46,236 nucleotides of DNA from Azospira sp. I13. Its GTDB lineage: Bacteria > Pseudomonadota > Gammaproteobacteria > Burkholderiales > Rhodocyclaceae. The translations under genes were made by a program, and so were the position numbers. Shown here piece after piece: positions 7,543-16,070 of the stretch. Position 1 is the stretch's first letter. The number at the start of each line of letters is the position of its first letter. The notes beneath the pieces are model-generated. The model saw only the letters and a program-made list of their open reading frames with translations. It was not told where the DNA came from and searched no databases. The stretch is taken from positions 110,210 through 156,445 of the forward strand of contig NZ_BFBP01000004.1 in NCBI RefSeq assembly GCF_003112695.1, in the 5' to 3' direction.

Positions 7543-8961
7543 TCAGGCGGCCTTGTGGGGCAGGGCCCGGGGCTGGGTCAGCACCTCGGGGCGCAGTACG
7601 TCGTCCAGCTCGGCCCGGCTCATGAGGCCCCGGGCCAGCACGATCTCGGCCACGCCCTTGCCCGATTCCAGGGCTTCGGCAGCCACCGAGGTGGCGGCGG
7701 CGTAGCCGATGTAGGGGTTGAGGGCGGTGACGATGCCGATGGAGTTCTCCACCCGGGCCCGCAGGGCATCCCGGTTGGCGGTGATGCCGTCCACGCAGCG
7801 GTCGGCCAGGGTCAGGCAGCCCTGGCGCAGGTGGGTGACGCTCTTGAACAGGCTGTGGGCGATGATGGGCTCGAAGGCGTTGAGCTGGAGCTGGCCCGCC
7901 TCGGCGGCGAAGGTGACAGTTTGGTCGTTGCCGATGACCTCAAAGGCGATCTGGTTCACCACCTCCGGGATCACCGGATTGACCTTGCCCGGCATGATGG
8001 AGGAGCCGGCCTGGCGCGGCGGCAGGTTGATCTCGCCGAAGCCGGCGCGGGGGCCGGAGGAGAGCAGGCGCAGGTCGTTGCAGGTCTTGGAGAGCTTCAC
8101 CGCCACCCGCTTCAGCACGCCGGAGAGCTGCACGAAGGAGCCGCAGTCCTGGGTCGCTTCCACCAGGTTGGGAGCGGTGATGACCGGCACGCCGCTGGTT
8201 TCGGCCAGCAGGCGGCAGACCAGGGGCGCGTAGTCCGGGTGGGCGTTGATGCCGGTGCCGATGGCGGTGGCCCCCAGGTTGATTTCCCGGATCAGCAGGG
8301 CGGCTTCCTTCAGCCGTTCCTCGTCCTCGCCCAGCATCACGGCGTAAGTGGAGAATTCCTGGCCCAGGGTCATGGGCACTGCGTCCTGCAGCTGGGTGCG
8401 GCCCATCTTCAGCACGTCCTTGAATTCCTCGGCCTTGCGCTCGAAGGTGCGGCGCAGATAGGCCAGGGCGTCCACCAGGCGGAAGATGCCGACGTAGGTG
8501 GCCAGCTTCAGCGCCGACGGATAGACGTCGTTGGTGGACTGGCTCATGTTCACGTGCTGGTTGGGGTGCAGGTACTGGTACTCGCCCTTGGCGTGGCCCA
8601 TCAGTTCCAGGGCCCGGTTGGCGATGACCTCGTTGGCGTTCATGTTGGTGGAGGTGCCGGCACCGCCCTGGATGACGTCCACCACGAACTGCTCGTGCAG
8701 CTTGCCGGCGATTACCTCCTGGCAGGCGGCGACGATGGCTTCGGCCAGGGGGGCTTCCAGCAGGTCCAGCTGCTGGTTGGCCCGGGCGGCGGCCAGCTTG
8801 ATCTGGGCCAGGGCCCGGATCAGGTCCGGGTAGATGGAGATGGGGGTGCCGGTGATGGGGAAGTTCTCCACCGCCCGCAGGGTATGGACGCCGTAGTAGG
8901 CCTCGGCCGGGACCTTGCGGTCGCCCAGCAGGTCGTGCTCGACGCGATGGGGGGTATTCAT
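7543..8961 (-). CDS. aspA: Aspartate ammonia-lyase
   Basis: 472 aa, the usual length for aspartase/fumarase-superfamily lyases. Conserved regions are GTSTNMNANEV (102-112), NMSQSTNDVYPSA (138-150) and the signature GSSIMPGKVNP (319-329), with S321 as the catalytic base. The early VEHDLLGDRKVPAEAYYGVHTLRA segment favours aspartase over fumarase C. It converts L-aspartate to fumarate and ammonia, the substrate class sensed by DctB and carried by DctA. A good GAGGAGA Shine-Dalgarno precedes the ATG. A sigma-54 promoter (9016-9031) and two palindromes (9104-9152) lie upstream, so it is likely the first gene of a DctD-controlled aspA-dctA operon. Confidence 0.93.
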   Translation of the reverse strand: MNTPHRVEHDLLGDRKVPAEAYYGVHTLRAVENFPITGTPISIYPDLIRALAQIKLAAARANQQLDLLEAPLAEAIVAACQEVIAGKLHEQFVVDVIQGGAGTSTNMNANEVIANRALELMGHAKGEYQYLHPNQHVNMSQSTNDVYPSALKLATYVGIFRLVDALAYLRRTFERKAEEFKDVLKMGRTQLQDAVPMTLGQEFSTYAVMLGEDEERLKEAALLIREINLGATAIGTGINAHPDYAPLVCRLLAETSGVPVITAPNLVEATQDCGSFVQLSGVLKRVAVKLSKTCNDLRLLSSGPRAGFGEINLPPRQAGSSIMPGKVNPVIPEVVNQIAFEVIGNDQTVTFAAEAGQLQLNAFEPIIAHSLFKSVTHLRQGCLTLADRCVDGITANRDALRARVENSIGIVTALNPYIGYAAATSVAAEALESGKGVAEIVLARGLMSRAELDDVLRPEVLTQPRALPHKAA

Positions 8962-9015
8962 GGTGTCTCCTCTGTCTGTCTTGGTTTGGCCGCTCGCCGG
9001 CGGCCCTGGCCTATC

Positions 9016-9031
9016 AGCACGGGTCGTGCCA
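9016..9031 (-). promoter_or_regulatory. Sigma-54 promoter of aspA-dctA
   Basis: On the minus strand the sequence is TGGCACG-ACCC-GTGCT: a perfect -24 element and one mismatch in the -12 element (GTGCT for TTGCT), with the invariant GG and GC exactly 10 nt apart. Transcription would start near 9005, about 44 nt before the aspA ATG at 8961. Sigma-54 promoters need an enhancer-bound activator; DctD is encoded downstream and candidate sites lie upstream. Confidence 0.8.
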
Positions 9032-9103
9032 GTCGTAAGACAGAGGTGGATAGTGGTAGTGCCTTGTTTTTAAAGGAGGTGGCGACCTGTCTTGCAGCGT
9101 GTT

Positions 9104-9119
9104 GTTCGGAAATCCGTAC
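9104..9119. promoter_or_regulatory. Promoter-proximal enhancer palindrome, likely DctD site
   Basis: GTTCGGAAATCCGTAC is an imperfect 16-nt palindrome with one mismatched pair, centred about 107 nt upstream of the inferred aspA transcription start. Its CGGAAATCCG core recurs, inverted, upstream of dctB. The distance is typical for a sigma-54 activator. Confidence 0.6.
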
Positions 9120-9134
9120 TGGCGCTGGTGATAG

Positions 9135-9152
9135 CGTTCGGAAAGCCGAACG
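9135..9152. promoter_or_regulatory. Distal enhancer palindrome, likely DctD site
   Basis: CGTTCGGAAAGCCGAACG has perfect 7-bp arms and a 4-nt centre. Its centre is 32 bp from that of the proximal site, three helical turns, so both would lie on the same face of the DNA. Tandem phased sites suit cooperative binding of a dimeric NtrC-family activator. Confidence 0.6.
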
Positions 9153-9389
9153 ATTGCTCCGGGGCGATGGGCTGGAGCGGGGTGGTGGGCGTGGCCGGGC
9201 GTGAGTCGTGCGGGGCCGCGGCGGGCGTGGCATTGCTCCGGGCCGGCCCCGGGGCGGGGTGGTGAAAGCTGTGGCTGACAGCAAGGGGGCGGGCAAACCT
9301 GCTAAGATTCGCCCCTGCCTTTCCCGCCTGTTTTGCCATTCCCCGTGTCTGCTCAGCCCTTGCCCGATACCGGCGCCGCCGGTGATGCC

Positions 9390-10571
9390 ATGACGCCAGA
9401 GGAGCGCCGCGCCGGCGCCAGCCTGGCCTCCATCTTCGCCCTGCGTATGCTGGGCCTTTTCCTCATCCTGCCTGTCTTCGCCGTCCACGCCCATACGCTG
9501 CCCAGCGGTGGCAACACGGCCCTGGTCGGGTTGGCCATTGGCGCCTATGGCCTGACCCAGGCTCTCTTCCAGATTCCCTACGGCATCGCCTCGGACCGCT
9601 TCGGGCGCAAGCCGGTGATCGTCTTTGGTCTGCTGCTCTTCGCCCTGGGCAGCTTCATCGCCGCCGTGGCCGACAATCTGCCCCTGATCATTGCCGGCCG
9701 GGTGTTGCAGGGGGCCGGTGCCATTTCTGCCGCCGTCACCGCCCTGGCCGCCGATCTGACCCGGGAGCAGCACCGCACCAAGGTGATGGCCATGATTGGC
9801 TCCTCCATCGGCCTGGTCTTCGCCCTTTCCCTGGTGGCTGCGCCCCTGCTCTATGCTGCCATCGGTATGGCCGGCATTTTCGGGCTGACCGGCGTGCTGG
9901 CCCTGCTGGCCATCGTTGCTCTCTATAAGGTGGTGCCTCCGGCGCCGAAACTGCTGGTGGATGGCGGGCGCACCCGCTTCGCCCAGGTGCTTTTCCACCC
10001 CCAGCTGTTGCGCCTCAACTTCGGCGTGTTCGCCCTGCACCTGACACAGACCGCCATGTGGGTGCTGGTGCCGGCCGCCCTGGTGCAGACCGGCGGCCTG
10101 CCCGTGGCCGAGCACTGGAAGGTCTATCTGCCTGCCGTGCTGGTGTCCTTCGCCTTCATGGTGCCGGCGGTGATTGCCGCCGAGAAGCGGGGCCGCATGA
10201 AACCGGTGTTCCTCGGTGCCATCGTCCTGCTGCTGCTGGTGCAGGCCGGCTTCGGTCTCTTTGGTCAGGGCCTGTGGCCCTTGGCCCTGCTGCTGACCGC
10301 CTTCTTCGTCGCCTTCAACATTCTCGAAGCCACCCAGCCCTCCCTCATTTCCCGCATTGCGCCGCCGGAAGCCAAGGGGGCGGCCCTGGGGATTTATAAT
10401 ACGACCCAGTCCCTCGGCCTGTTCCTTGGCGGCGTCATCGGCGGTATGCTGGCGCAGCGCCTCGGGGTCGATGCTGTCTGGATAACCACCGGGGGCCTCT
10501 GCCTCGCCTGGCTGCTGCTGGGCCTGGGCATGACGCCACCGCCGGCCCGCGCTGCGCAGCGCCCGGCCTGA
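9390..10571 (+). CDS. MFS transporter (YajR-like)
   Basis: 393 aa with 12 predicted helices. The N-terminus RMLGLFLILPVFAVHAHTLP and the motif A-like loop GIASDRFGRKPVI (between TM2 and TM3), followed by GRVLQGAGAISAAVTALAADLT, are typical of the drug:H+ antiporter/YajR group of the major facilitator superfamily. E. coli YajR has an extra C-terminal domain, which this protein lacks. The substrate is unknown; efflux is the usual role. An in-frame TTG at 9333 would add 19 residues without family similarity, so the ATG at 9390 is preferred. It lies 47 nt upstream of ssb on the same strand. Confidence 0.85.
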   Translation: MTPEERRAGASLASIFALRMLGLFLILPVFAVHAHTLPSGGNTALVGLAIGAYGLTQALFQIPYGIASDRFGRKPVIVFGLLLFALGSFIAAVADNLPLIIAGRVLQGAGAISAAVTALAADLTREQHRTKVMAMIGSSIGLVFALSLVAAPLLYAAIGMAGIFGLTGVLALLAIVALYKVVPPAPKLLVDGGRTRFAQVLFHPQLLRLNFGVFALHLTQTAMWVLVPAALVQTGGLPVAEHWKVYLPAVLVSFAFMVPAVIAAEKRGRMKPVFLGAIVLLLLVQAGFGLFGQGLWPLALLLTAFFVAFNILEATQPSLISRIAPPEAKGAALGIYNTTQSLGLFLGGVIGGMLAQRLGVDAVWITTGGLCLAWLLLGLGMTPPPARAAQRPA

Positions 10572-10618
10572 GCCTGAATTCCGCATTCCACACCTTTAAC
10601 CATTGGGGATAAATCAAG

Positions 10619-11116
10619 ATGGCCGCAGTCAATAAAGTGATTCTTTTGGGCAACCTGGGGGCCGATCCGGAGACCCGCTACATGCCCAACGGCGACGCCG
10701 TGGCCACCGTGCGCCTGGCCACCACCGAGTCCTGGAAGGACCGCAATTCCGGCGAAAAGCGCGAGTCCACGGAATGGCACCGGGTGGTGTTCTTCCGCAA
10801 GCTGGCGGAAATCGTCGGCCAGTACCTGAAGAAGGGGTCCTCCGTCTATATCGAAGGCCGCATCCGCACCCGCAAGTGGCAGGACAAGGACGGCCAGGAA
10901 CGCTACACCACCGAAATCGAAGCCACCGAAATGCAGATGCTCGGCGGCCGTAGCGGCCAGGGTGGCCAGGGTGGTTCCGGCGGCGGCGCTTCCTATGGTG
11001 GCGGCGGTGACGACTTCGGCGGCGGCGATTTCTCCCCCCGCTCCGCCCCTGCGGCGGCTGCCCCGAAGAAGAAGGCCCCCTCCTTCGACGACATGGATGA
11101 CGACATCCCCTTCTGA
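10619..11116 (+). CDS. ssb: Single-stranded DNA-binding protein
   Basis: 165 aa. The OB fold at 1-110 begins [21 protein letters not shown] and includes [15 protein letters not shown] and [16 protein letters not shown], all typical of bacterial SSB. A glycine-rich disordered linker (about 115-150) leads to the acidic tip DDDIPF, which recruits replication and repair partners. It binds ssDNA as a homotetramer. The start follows a GGGGA-type ribosome site. A strong terminator follows 37 nt after the stop. Confidence 0.97.
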   Translation: MAAVNKVILLGNLGADPETRYMPNGDAVATVRLATTESWKDRNSGEKRESTEWHRVVFFRKLAEIVGQYLKKGSSVYIEGRIRTRKWQDKDGQERYTTEIEATEMQMLGGRSGQGGQGGSGGGASYGGGGDDFGGGDFSPRSAPAAAAPKKKAPSFDDMDDDIPF

Positions 11117-11152
11117 GCCTGATCCGGTCTTCCGGGCACGCCCAGACGAAAG

Positions 11153-11188
11153 CCCGCTGCTCCCCGGAGCCGCGGGTTTTTCTTTTTT
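11153..11188 (+). terminator. Intrinsic terminator after ssb
   Basis: CCCGC-t-GCTCC-cc-GGAGC-c-GCGGG hairpin (11153-11176) followed directly by a T-run with one C (TTTTTCTTTTTT). Confidence 0.85.
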
Positions 11189-11221
11189 GCAGCCACCAAC
11201 CCCGTCCAGCAAGGAATCACC

Positions 11222-11806
11222 ATGCATGACAACTTCGCCCCGGTGGCGTTGAAAAACGCCTACCGCCTGATCAACCACGGCCCCACCGTGCTGGTGTCGG
11301 CCCGCCATGGCGGCGTCGATAACGTGATGGCCGCCGCCTGGGCTTGCGCCCTGGATTTTGCGCCGCCGAAGCTGACGGTGGTCCTCGACAAGAGTGCCCG
11401 GACCCGGGCCCTGGTGGAGCAAAGCGGCCGCTTCGTCATCCAGGTGCCCACTGCGGCCCAGTTGCAGCTGACCCATGGGGTCGGCACCCACAGCCTGGCC
11501 GAGATGCCGGACAAGCTGGCTCGCTGCGGTGTCACCCTGTTCGACATTCCCGGCCAGGATCTGCCCTTTGTTGCCGGGTGCGCCGCCTGGCTGGCCTGCC
11601 GGCTGGTGCCGGAGCCCCACAACCAGCTGGCCTACGACCTCTTCATCGGCGAGGTGGTGGGGGCCTGGGCCGATACCCGGGTGTTCCGCGACGGCCACTG
11701 GCAGTTCGAGCAGGCCGGCCCGGAGTGGCGCAGCCTGCACTACGTCGCTGGCGGGCATTTCTACGCCATTGGCGACCCCCTGACGGTGCCGGCAGCGGAC
11801 GACTGA
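11222..11806 (+). CDS. Flavin reductase-like (FMN-binding split barrel) protein
   Basis: 194 aa. The segment TVLVSARHGGVDNVMAAAWACALDFAPPKLTVVLDKSARTRALVEQS fits the flavin reductase-like domain: a split-barrel strand, then the conserved region around the FMN phosphate, then LVEQSGRFVIQVP. Such proteins bind FMN and reduce flavins or serve as oxygenase partners; no partner gene is nearby. It has its own start after the ssb terminator with an AAGGA-type site. It converges with the hydrolase gene across an inverted repeat at 11883-11914. Confidence 0.82.
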   Translation: MHDNFAPVALKNAYRLINHGPTVLVSARHGGVDNVMAAAWACALDFAPPKLTVVLDKSARTRALVEQSGRFVIQVPTAAQLQLTHGVGTHSLAEMPDKLARCGVTLFDIPGQDLPFVAGCAAWLACRLVPEPHNQLAYDLFIGEVVGAWADTRVFRDGHWQFEQAGPEWRSLHYVAGGHFYAIGDPLTVPAADD

Positions 11807-11882
11807 TCGGGCTCCCGGACGCCCCGCGCTCCTGGCGGGCTGGGCGTGGGACTGCGCGGTGACACGCCTGGGGTCAAGACCC

Positions 11883-11914
11883 CTGCCGCCCGGCTCTGGC
11901 GGGTCGGGCGGCAG
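11883..11914. repeat. Perfect inverted repeat between convergent genes
   Basis: CTGCCGCCCG and CGGGCGGCAG form perfect 10-bp arms around a 12-nt loop, between the flavin reductase (+) and the hydrolase (-). No T-run follows on either strand, so it may be a Rho-independent barrier, an RNA 3'-end stabiliser or a REP-like element. Confidence 0.6.
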
Positions 11915-11940
11915 CTTGGTGCGGGATGACCTCGCGTTGC

Positions 11941-12981
11941 CTAGCGACGGCTTTTGAGGAAGCTGCGGACTTCGCGGAAGAGGCTGTCCCGCCCGGTTTC
12001 GGCGATGAGGAAGTGGCTGAGGCGGGGCAGTTCGCTGAGCTGGCGCACCGGGGCATTCTTCAGCTGGGCGAAGAGGTTCTGGGAAAGGCTGCGGGGCGTC
12101 AGCTCGTCCCATTCGCCGCGTACGATGAGGGTGGGGGCAGTGATGGCGCCGGCATCGTAGGGCGCCTGGGCGCGCCAGGAGACGTCATGCAGTACGCCGG
12201 TGGGAGAGCGGAATCGCTCCGGGGTCTGTCGGGCCGCCTCCGGCTGGCTTTCCCGCACCGCCTTTTCCCACAGGGCGACGGTTTCCGGTGGCAGGATCAG
12301 GCTGGTTTGGTCCGCCGGTACACCTTTCTGGATGCGGCTGCGGGAGTCCGCCAGATTCCACTCTTGCCAGGCCTTCTGGGGCGGGTTGGGGATCACCGGC
12401 GTGTCGAAGGCCCACAGGGGCGCCACCAGGACCAGGGCATCGACCGTCCGGGGCTGGGCCGCCGCGTAGCTGCCGGCAATCACGGCGCCCCAGGACCAGC
12501 CGATCAGTTGCAGGCGCTCCAGCTTGCGCTTGGCGCGGATGAAGTCGGCGGCGGCCGCAAAGTCGGCCACCGCCTCGGCCGTGGTGGCCACCGGCGGGTT
12601 GGCTTCCGCCGGCTGTTGCAGGGCCGCCGGCCAGGTGGAACGGCCGTAACCCCGCACGTCCACCAGCCATACGTCCCAGCCCTGTTCGGCCAGATCGTCG
12701 GCCCAGGAGCGGCCGCCGATAGGCAGGTCGAAGACCAGTTCGGAGGCCAGGGTGGCGCCGTGGACGTAGAGCACGGTGCGCTCCGGGGTGAATTTCTTCA
12801 GGCCGGCTGGGCGCTTGTTGCGCAGGAAAAGCTCGATGCCCGGAGCGGGGGAGGCAATGCGGAATTCCTCCACCACTACCCGGGGGCCGGCGAGGGCAGC
12901 GGGAGCGGCAAAGCCGAGGAGGCCGCCGAGGGAGAGCAGGGCGAGCAGGGGAAATAGCGGTAGAGTTTTGGCAAGGGACAT
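11941..12981 (-). CDS. Exported alpha/beta hydrolase
   Basis: 346 aa from the ATG at 12981. An N-terminal signal sequence (about 1-31, LFPLLALLSLGGLLGFAAPAALA) predicts export. The fold shows TVLYVHGAT near the oxyanion hole, nucleophile elbow GWSWGA, the acid in GEWDELTP and the late histidine in LSHFL. Substrate cannot be assigned; the family includes esterases, lipases and lysophospholipases. The frame extends 19 residues further upstream, but the signal peptide starts at the chosen Met. It is a single gene on the minus strand with no obvious operon partner. Confidence 0.85.
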   Translation of the reverse strand: MSLAKTLPLFPLLALLSLGGLLGFAAPAALAGPRVVVEEFRIASPAPGIELFLRNKRPAGLKKFTPERTVLYVHGATLASELVFDLPIGGRSWADDLAEQGWDVWLVDVRGYGRSTWPAALQQPAEANPPVATTAEAVADFAAAADFIRAKRKLERLQLIGWSWGAVIAGSYAAAQPRTVDALVLVAPLWAFDTPVIPNPPQKAWQEWNLADSRSRIQKGVPADQTSLILPPETVALWEKAVRESQPEAARQTPERFRSPTGVLHDVSWRAQAPYDAGAITAPTLIVRGEWDELTPRSLSQNLFAQLKNAPVRQLSELPRLSHFLIAETGRDSLFREVRSFLKSRR

Positions 12982-13089
12982 GGCGGGTTCTCGTCGTGTG
13001 GGTGGGGAAGGGCAGGCGGCTGGGGGCCAAGAAGCCAAGAGGCCGGCCGGCAGATGGCTTGCCCGGTGCAGCCAGGCGCGGCCTGGAGC

Positions 13090-13176
13090 TTAGGCGGCCT
13101 GCCGGGTCACGGCCGGGGCCGACCACAACACCAGCCTAAGTAAGGCGGCGGCGAGAACGAATGCATATTTTTTCAT
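13090..13176 (-). CDS. Possible 28-residue small membrane/exported peptide
   Basis: A short frame starting MKKYAFVLAAALL, a basic then hydrophobic stretch like a signal peptide or single-TM small protein, ending in TAA. It lies upstream of the hydrolase in an AT-richer patch (13155-13185). There is no clear Shine-Dalgarno and no family I recognise, so it could be chance. Confidence 0.25.
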   Translation of the reverse strand: MKKYAFVLAAALLRLVLWSAPAVTRQAA

Positions 13177-13306
13177 AAGCTAATGCCGCCGCTGCGGCAC
13201 CTCGGCCCGCCTCCCCGTGGCAGCGGGGCAGGGCGGAGGCGCCCGTCCCTGGCGGGCTGCGCTAGAATCCTGTCTATAAGTCCAACATCAACAACAGGAA
13301 CCTGCC

Positions 13307-14752
13307 ATGGCCCGCCACACCAAGATCGTCGCCACCCTCGGCCCCGCCTCCACCGACCCCGTCGTTCTCGAGCGCCTGATCCGCGCCGGCGTGGATGTGG
13401 TGCGCATGAACTTCTCCCACGGCACCGCCGAGGACCATATGGCCCGGGCCCGCACCGTGCGCGAGATTTCCGCCAAGGTGGGCCGTCCGGTGGGCATCCT
13501 GGGGGATTTGCAGGGGCCGAAGATTCGCGTCGGCAAGTTCGAGAACGGCAAGATCACCCTGGAGAAGGGCGACAAGTTCATCCTCGACGCCAACTGTGCC
13601 CTGGGCAACCAGGAGCGGGTGGGCCTGGACTACAAGGACCTGCCCAGGGACGTGGAAGCCGGCGCCGTGCTGTTGCTGGACGATGGCCGCATCGTGCTGG
13701 ACGTGGAACGGGTGGTGGGCGCCGAAATTCACACCGTGGTGCGCCATGCCGGCGAACTCTCCAACAACAAAGGCATCAACCGCCAGGGCGGCGGCCTCTC
13801 CGCCCCGGCCCTGACCGCCAAGGACATGGACGACATCAAGACGGCGGCCCAGATCGGTGTCGATTACATTGCCGTCTCCTTCCCCAAGAGCGCCGCCGAC
13901 ATGTACATGGCGCGCCAGCTGATGCGGGCTGCCGGCAGCCGCGCCCTGACCATTGCCAAGATCGAGCGCACCGAGGCGGTGGCGGCCCTGGATGAAATCC
14001 TTGATGCCTCCGATGGCGTCATGGTGGCCCGGGGCGACCTGGCCGTGGAGGTGGGCGACGCCGCCGTGCCGGCCCTGCAAAAGAAGATGATTCGCCACGC
14101 CCGGGAGAAGAACAAGCTGGCCATCACCGCCACCCAGATGATGGAATCCATGATCCAGTCGCCGGTGCCGACCCGGGCCGAAGTCTCCGACGTGGCCAAC
14201 GCCGTGCTGGACGGCACCGATGCGGTGATGCTCTCCGCCGAGACCGCCAGCGGTAAGTACCCGGTGGAAACCGTGGAATCCATGGCCCGGGTGTGCATCG
14301 AGGCCGAGCGCTCCGCCGAAGTGACCCTGGACCGGGAATTCCTCGACCGCGTGTTCACCCGCATCGACCAGTCCGTGGCCATGGCCGCCATCTGGACCGC
14401 CCACCACCTCAAGGTGAAGGCCATTGCCGCCCTGTCCCAGTCCGGTTCCACCGCCCTGTGGATGAGCCGCCTCAACTGCGGTGTGCCGGTCTATGCCCTG
14501 ACCCCCGATGCAGAAGCCCAGACCAAGATGTCCCTCTACCGGGAAGTGACGCCCCTGCTGATGAGCCAGCAGCATTCCGACCGCGACGTACTGCTCTACG
14601 AAGCCGAGCAGCTGCTGATGGAAAAGGGCGCCGTGGAGAAGGGCGACCTGATCGTGCTGACCATTGGCGAGCCCATCGGCACCCCGGGGGGCACCAACAC
14701 CCTGAAGATCGTCAAGGTGGGGGAGCATCCCGCTCCGCCGGCCAAGGATTGA
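13307..14752 (+). CDS. pyk: Pyruvate kinase
   Basis: 481 aa. Key segments are VVRMNFSHG (31-39), GDLQGPKIR (66-74), the active-site signature TIAKIERTEAV with K218 and Mg2+ ligand E220, then VARGDLAVE with D244, and VPTRAEVSDVANAVLDG followed by MLSAETASGKYP. The C-terminal allosteric domain (from about 355) is complete. It transfers phosphate from phosphoenolpyruvate to ADP, the last step of glycolysis. The next genes include fba, a second glycolytic/gluconeogenic gene, though bluB and strong terminators separate them. A TAGAAT hexamer at 13263-13268 could be its -10. Confidence 0.96.
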   Translation: MARHTKIVATLGPASTDPVVLERLIRAGVDVVRMNFSHGTAEDHMARARTVREISAKVGRPVGILGDLQGPKIRVGKFENGKITLEKGDKFILDANCALGNQERVGLDYKDLPRDVEAGAVLLLDDGRIVLDVERVVGAEIHTVVRHAGELSNNKGINRQGGGLSAPALTAKDMDDIKTAAQIGVDYIAVSFPKSAADMYMARQLMRAAGSRALTIAKIERTEAVAALDEILDASDGVMVARGDLAVEVGDAAVPALQKKMIRHAREKNKLAITATQMMESMIQSPVPTRAEVSDVANAVLDGTDAVMLSAETASGKYPVETVESMARVCIEAERSAEVTLDREFLDRVFTRIDQSVAMAAIWTAHHLKVKAIAALSQSGSTALWMSRLNCGVPVYALTPDAEAQTKMSLYREVTPLLMSQQHSDRDVLLYEAEQLLMEKGAVEKGDLIVLTIGEPIGTPGGTNTLKIVKVGEHPAPPAKD

Positions 14753-14777
14753 TTCGGGCCTTCTGCTAAAATCCGTG

Positions 14778-14808
14778 CGCCCCGCCTTTGAGCGGGGCGT
14801 TTGTTTTA
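14778..14808 (+). terminator. Intrinsic terminator after pyk
   Basis: Perfect 8-bp stem CGCCCCGC/GCGGGGCG (14778-14785 and 14792-14799) with a 6-nt loop, followed by TTTGTTTT. It ends just before the cobalamin riboswitch of bluB. Confidence 0.9.
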
Positions 14809-14812
14809 CCCA

Positions 14813-15821
<1,009 letters not shown>

Positions 15822-15840
15822 GCGGGACAGGGCGGAGATG

Positions 15841-15883
15841 GCCGCCGGACGGGCCTTTCCAGGCCCTCTCCGGCGGCTTTTTT
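15841..15883 (+). terminator. Intrinsic terminator after bluB
   Basis: GCCGCCGGA (15841-15849) pairs with TCCGGCGGC (15869-15877), enclosing an inner GGGCCT/AGGCCC stem, followed by six T. Confidence 0.9.
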
Positions 15884-16019
15884 CCGGCTTTTTGCGGGGT
15901 TTTTCCCTTCCCGTTACCGGGGGCGGGGCAGGCCTGGGGCGGGAGACTCGCCCGGGGACCAAAGCCAAGCTAAAATCACGGTCTTTCCGAGCAGCCCGCC
16001 AGTGGCTGCCGATCGAGTC

Positions 16020-16053
16020 ATCGACGCAAATCTATCGACGCAGCGCTGCGTCG
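16020..16053 (+). promoter_or_regulatory. fba leader with perfect palindrome and direct repeat
   Basis: CGACGCAGCGCTGCGTCG (16036-16053) is a perfect 18-nt palindrome 18 nt before the fba ATG. ATCGACGCA occurs twice (16020-16028 and 16034-16042), 14 nt apart, the second running into the palindrome. It could be an operator or a leader hairpin just upstream of the ribosome site. A TAAAAT hexamer at 15971-15976 could be the -10. Confidence 0.45.
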
Positions 16054-16070
16054 CCCATTGGAGGAACACC

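Larger units (their letters stand above)
8962..9389. other. Divergent control region between aspA and the MFS gene
   Basis: This 428-nt gap holds the aspA sigma-54 promoter and its two palindromes. On the other side a TAAGAT hexamer (9303-9308) could be a -10 for the MFS gene, but no matching -35 is seen. No convincing coding frame is present. Confidence 0.6.

Noticed and set aside
5075-7705. 876-codon open frame on the plus strand
   Set aside because: It is an antisense shadow of tauE, glpM and dctA; the translation is low-complexity Gly/Gln/Ala/His, typical of the opposite strand of GC-rich genes. Similar long shadows at 1323-2108, 2949-4268, 7528-9204, 13274-15082, 23034-24821 and 44442-46007 were dropped for the same reason.
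9066-9080. AAAGGAGGTG, a near-perfect ribosome site on the plus strand upstream of aspA
   Set aside because: No start codon followed by a plausible frame lies at the correct distance, and the region is the aspA promoter on the other strand.
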